A stretch of DNA of 64,000 nucleotides from Wuchereria bancrofti. Its lineage: Eukaryota; Nematoda; Chromadorea; Rhabditida; Onchocercidae. Positions 50,054 to 64,000 of the stretch are shown in pieces; positions within the stretch are counted from its first letter, which is position 1; each line of letters begins with the position of its first letter. Made by a program: the position numbers and the translations under genes. Where the stretch lies: positions 8,965,099-9,029,098 of the forward strand of contig SSBO01000012.1 in NCBI GenBank assembly GCA_005281725.1. Direction: 5' to 3'. The notes under the pieces were generated by a model. It had not been told where the DNA came from and searched no databases. It saw nothing but the letters and a program-made list of their open reading frames with translations.

Positions 50054-50999
50054 ATGGAGAAGGAAGTTAATGAAGAACCGAAGGAAGAAGCTAACAGTAA
50101 AACGGAAGGGGAAGCTGACAATGACAGCGATGACTGCATCATAGTCTACGAAAATATCGTGAGGGGAAAGAAGCGTAGACATGGCGACACTATAATCCCC
50201 AACAGCCATCAGGTTGATCAATTAGTAAAGGTAATATAGACCACCAGAAAACTTCCATAATTTTTTACTTTTTTCTGACAGTTTTTTTATGGCAAAAATT
50301 TACTTTAAATTATAACAATTCATTGTTATTCCTGACCCTTAGACTTCCCTAATTTTCAAAAATGTCTTTGTTTTATTATAATAAAGCTCTAGCTTTACTT
50401 TTTACTGGTTTTTGAATACATTCTCATTTGAAAAGAAGGTTATCTTTATAGTCTTCTGCTGACAAAGGAAGCAAGGTGCAAAAAAAGAATCTGCAGGAGA
50501 ATGAAGCATATTTCAATCAGAGTTAGCATCATTATTCGTTAAAGTTATGAAATGTATTATTTAATGTATACATCATAAAAAACTTTTTATGTCATAGAAG
50601 AAACAGTGCAACTTCTTTTGGGAATGTCATTCATTGGCTGATTTCTAAAAATCTAACAATGTAATAATGGTATTCTCACTTTAATAATTTAGGGCTAATT
50701 GCTCATATTATTAAGTAAATTTTACTTAAAGAAATACCCTGTGAATTATTCCGGTCTTTTTTTTTGCTTCCGATTTGATGAATCAGTGGTTATATTACTG
50801 TACTAATATGATGTAAACTTCAGGTTTTGGTCCAGAACGGATAGTTCGCGCAATTAGTGCTACTGGCAAAATGAAATTCCTGATGAAATGGAAAAGTGCT
50901 TCTAAAAGTAATTGGGTGTCGGAAGAGATTGCCAATGAGAGGTGTTCGAAAATTATCTTCAATTTTTACGATGCACAGCTTCTAAAAAGTAATCAGTGA
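50054..50999 (+). CDS. HP1-like chromo shadow domain protein without a chromodomain
   Basis: Three exons, 50054-50230, 50452-50521, 50824-50999, give 140 aa with consistent phases. The C-terminal 58 residues are a chromo shadow domain: GPERIVRAISATGKMKFLM, KWKSASKSNWV, then CSKIIFNFYDAQL, matching HP1 beta strands and the dimer/PxVxL-binding helix. Known role of this domain: HP1 dimerisation and recruitment of partners to heterochromatin. The N-terminal 80 residues are acidic and basic low-complexity (EEPKEEANSKTEGEADND, then GKKRR) with SDDCIIVYE, which fits a SUMO-interaction motif. No chromodomain aromatic cage is visible here or in the 1.7 kb upstream. It faces the KDM5 gene tail to tail. 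A missing 5' exon remains possible. Confidence 0.82.
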
Positions 51000-51062
51000 T
51001 ACTACATCAGTGGCAAAAAAAATGCGTTTTTTTGCCGCGTTGGTTTTGTTGTTGCTTTGGCA

Positions 51063-51182
51063 TTTATTATTATTATTATTATTATTATTGTTATCACTAG
51101 TAGCATTACTATTATTATTATATTATTATCACTAGCAGTATTACTATTACCATATTATTATTGCCAGTGTTATTATATTATA
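51063..51182. repeat. (ATT)n interrupted microsatellite
   Basis: Two ATT arrays joined by related ATCACTAG-containing units; starts 64 bases past the chromo-shadow stop codon and so probably lies in its 3' untranslated region. Confidence 0.88.
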
Positions 51183-52636
51183 TTTTTTATTTCTTGTTTC
51201 GTGCTTCGTTCGAATTCAGGACTGATTTCTTAACAAAAAAAGAAAGTAAAAGCTAACTTCATTATGGAAGCACATAAATTAGGAGAAAAAAGATCGAAGA
51301 AAGATCCATACGAGGAAATTAAAGCCCAGCAATACAACCTTCACTTCCGGTTCTAGAATTTTTATGACGAATTAAGTTGAATTTTAACCATTCCAATTTA
51401 AAATTAAAAGACGTTGCAACAGCTGTAATTTCTATGTCCATGGGACTTTTCATTACTTATTTAAATACATTTCTAATTCTTTTGGTGTAAGACAAATGAA
51501 ATTTTACCTAATTCTCCCACCTAACTCTGTTTATTTGCTTAAAATGTCGAACTACTTGATCTTTGCAAATGGATAAAAAAAATTGCTGTCCAAATCTTTT
51601 TATGAGGGGAAATTTTAGTTAAATAGAAGTACATATAGGGAGAAAAAGAAATTAGGTAATCTGACAGTACAAAGAGAACAAGAACATAAAATATGTTGCT
51701 ATAAAAACCATTAATACAGAAATATCCGTGCTTTTTTATACTATTACCATATAATCAGTTATTTGTATTTTAGTCCGAAATATATAACAGGAAAAATTTT
51801 AAAAAAAAAGAAAGATACGAGAATAAAAATAAAGCAAAAAATACAAAACAGGATGGAAGTAATCAAAAGAAATGAAAGGTATCTCACCAAAAAAAAAAAT
51901 CACATTTTTGAAAAGTGACAAAAAAGGACAGTTCTTGTGACTAATTAACTAAAGAAAACATTTATATATTTTGGTTTAAAATAAAAGAATTGTTGCGATT
52001 CTAATTTATGGCTATTTACTAATGAAATTCAACTAAACTAGATGAATGAATAAAGGATGAAAATAAAAGTAGAAATAAATAAAGTATTCATACGAACGAG
52101 AAAAAAAGGAAGAAATGCAAAGAAATACAAAGGAATATAAATGTGATAATTACAGGTGAATAATATATAGCATGACATGACGTGATACTATACTCAAGAT
52201 TAACAAATAACTTATATGCTAAGAGAGACAAGAAGTGGAAACGATAGCGACTGATGGCATAATGTCATAATGTTTGAAGCCATTCTTGAAATCAGAAATT
52301 ACTGGGAAACACTTGGGAGTAATTGAACAGTAATCTTACAAGCAAACAAATGAACAAATCAAAAAATTGTCTCAATTAACAAGGCAGAAAAGTTAAACAA
52401 AACAATGAATGCGATCAATTGACAAACACAGAGACTGTGTTAGACGAGATCACATAATGTATGCTTGAAATCCGAATAAAATAATACAATTGATACATTG
52501 TAACGATAAAATGAAAGCTACTGAATACACATAAATTTGATGAGAGGAATAAGAAAACTGTTTACAGACAACAACAATACAAATAAATCAGAGAAACAGG
52601 CGTAAAAAAACAATAATATGTTGGATTATCTTCATT

Positions 52637-52642
52637 TTTATT
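52637..52642 (-). terminator. Poly(A) signal of KDM5 gene
   Basis: AATAAA on the minus strand about 50 bases after the stop codon, giving a very short 3' untranslated region. Confidence 0.5.
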
Positions 52643-52691
52643 TGTTTTTAAAAAACAAACTATTTAAGTTACATTAAAAACAGACTGATAT

Positions 52692-62956
<10,265 letters not shown>

Positions 62957-64000
62957 GTTCAAAAGAGTCAGCTTATATAGTTTAGCAAATTTACCATTAC
63001 CTAAAAATATGCTTGCACTGGAACATCGTTATACAAAGAAGTTTAACTTGACAAACATAACGTTCAATAGAAAAAAAAAACGTCGAAGCAAATGTATTAG
63101 TTCAAATTAGAGGAATAGGGAAAATCTGCCAATTTCAAAAGAAAGATGAGTAAGATACATGGGTAAAATTTCAAATAATGGAAAACACATAAATCAGCAA
63201 GGCGCAAAGATATAATTATATGTAAGATATCGTCTCCATCTTCACTATGGTTCCTCTGCCTTATCATCAAGCTAATCAGTGTAAAAATTTTAATGAAGTT
63301 TGCATGCATGATACTTTTGTTTTCATAAATCTTACTAATATTTTTGAAGTAATTTAATAATTTCTAATAATTCATTAGAATTGACAGAGCAGTTGAAGAA
63401 ACACCACCTTGATATTAATTTATAGATAAGTCTGAAGCATTTTGTTAATTTCCAACAAATGTTAAATTTGTTTACAGTTGGAAAAATGCTTCCAAAGATA
63501 ACAGTGGAAAAAAGTTAATATGTGAAGTGAGACCAAAACAAGTTTTTGATTTCTAGAATTAACAAATAAATCACTCAACTTAAACCTAATGTTGATCCTC
63601 ATACAAACACTTTTATAAAATTACCCACCAATTATTACGTATAAATGATAAAATGCAAAAAGATCAATCAGGGAAGCTTTTATGAAGATTTTATGTTGAC
63701 AAACATTTCTCATAGAAAATTTTCTCGTGCATTTAAAATGAGAAAAATGTTTGGTAATTTTATAGAAGAAATAAAAATAGGAGAAATTAAATGTAAGCAT
63801 GAAAAATTGAAAAGTCATAAATAATAAGAACAATGAAATGAAGAGATTTATAAATCATTATATTACAAACATTTACCATGAAACTATAAGACATTGACAG
63901 AATGCTGTATTACAAAAAAAAAAAGAAATGAAAATGAATAGAAATAAAGGATAAAGAAGGATTTATGAAGTACACAGTACATAGATTGAGATATTAGGTT
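62957..64000. other. Upstream region of KDM5 gene
   Basis: AT-rich, no exon supported. A TATTTTTAG acceptor on the minus strand (positions 63001-63002 as AG) lies 44 bases before the KDM5 start codon and is followed by stops in frame, so it is a candidate spliced-leader acceptor or 5' untranslated exon boundary. Confidence 0.5.

Larger units (their letters stand above)
51000..52691. other. Convergent spacer, chromo-shadow gene to KDM5 gene
   Basis: Contains an ATT-rich microsatellite right after the chromo-shadow stop codon (51063-51182) and purine-rich tracts (51780-52140). Open frames are very short; no gene seen. Confidence 0.55.

Overview
The window looks like nuclear DNA of a nematode, most likely a clade III (spirurid or filarial-type) worm. 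The basis is AT-rich DNA, genes cut into many small exons with TTTCAG or TTTTAG acceptors, and a gene set whose closest relatives appear to be Caenorhabditis-type proteins (an LGG-2-type Atg8, an RBR-2-type KDM5, an astacin with ShKT domains). The species is an inference. Gene models were built by hand: exons were joined only where frame, splice dinucleotides and family similarity agree.

Positions 1-33125 are dominated by a near-perfect direct duplication with a period of about 17.75 kb. Positions 1-15372 recur at 17753-33125, and the only difference noticed is one A in an intronic poly(A) run (24 versus 25). Each copy carries three intact genes: an SLC3A/4F2hc amino-acid-transporter heavy chain (+), a Fic-domain AMPylase of the FICD/FIC-1 type (-), and an LC3/LGG-2-type Atg8 protein (+). 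The Fic and Atg8 genes are divergent and share about 1.7 kb of upstream DNA. Between the copies (15373-17752) lies a decayed Ty3/gypsy-type pol gene. The arithmetic fits a simple tandem duplication whose junction is at 15372/15373 and whose first unit starts about 2.4 kb left of the window; an assembly artefact is not excluded.

From 33126 on the sequence is single copy: a secreted astacin metalloprotease with two C-terminal ShKT domains (33596-37870, +); a repeat-bearing 3.2 kb spacer; a PIN-domain protein resembling the Swt1 endoribonuclease family (41118-45187, +); a small two-finger C2H2 protein (47200-48282, -); a 140-residue protein with a chromo shadow domain but no visible chromodomain (50054-50999, +); and a 28-exon KDM5/RBR-2 H3K4 demethylase (52692-62956, -). 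The chromo-shadow and KDM5 genes are convergent.

I found no CRISPR array, operon of unknown function or RNA gene. The items most worth following up are the young duplication of the three-gene nutrient, ER-stress and autophagy cassette, the chromo-shadow-only protein with a SUMO-interaction-like motif, and an exon of the PIN gene where the conserved motif and the canonical splice sites favour different reading frames.
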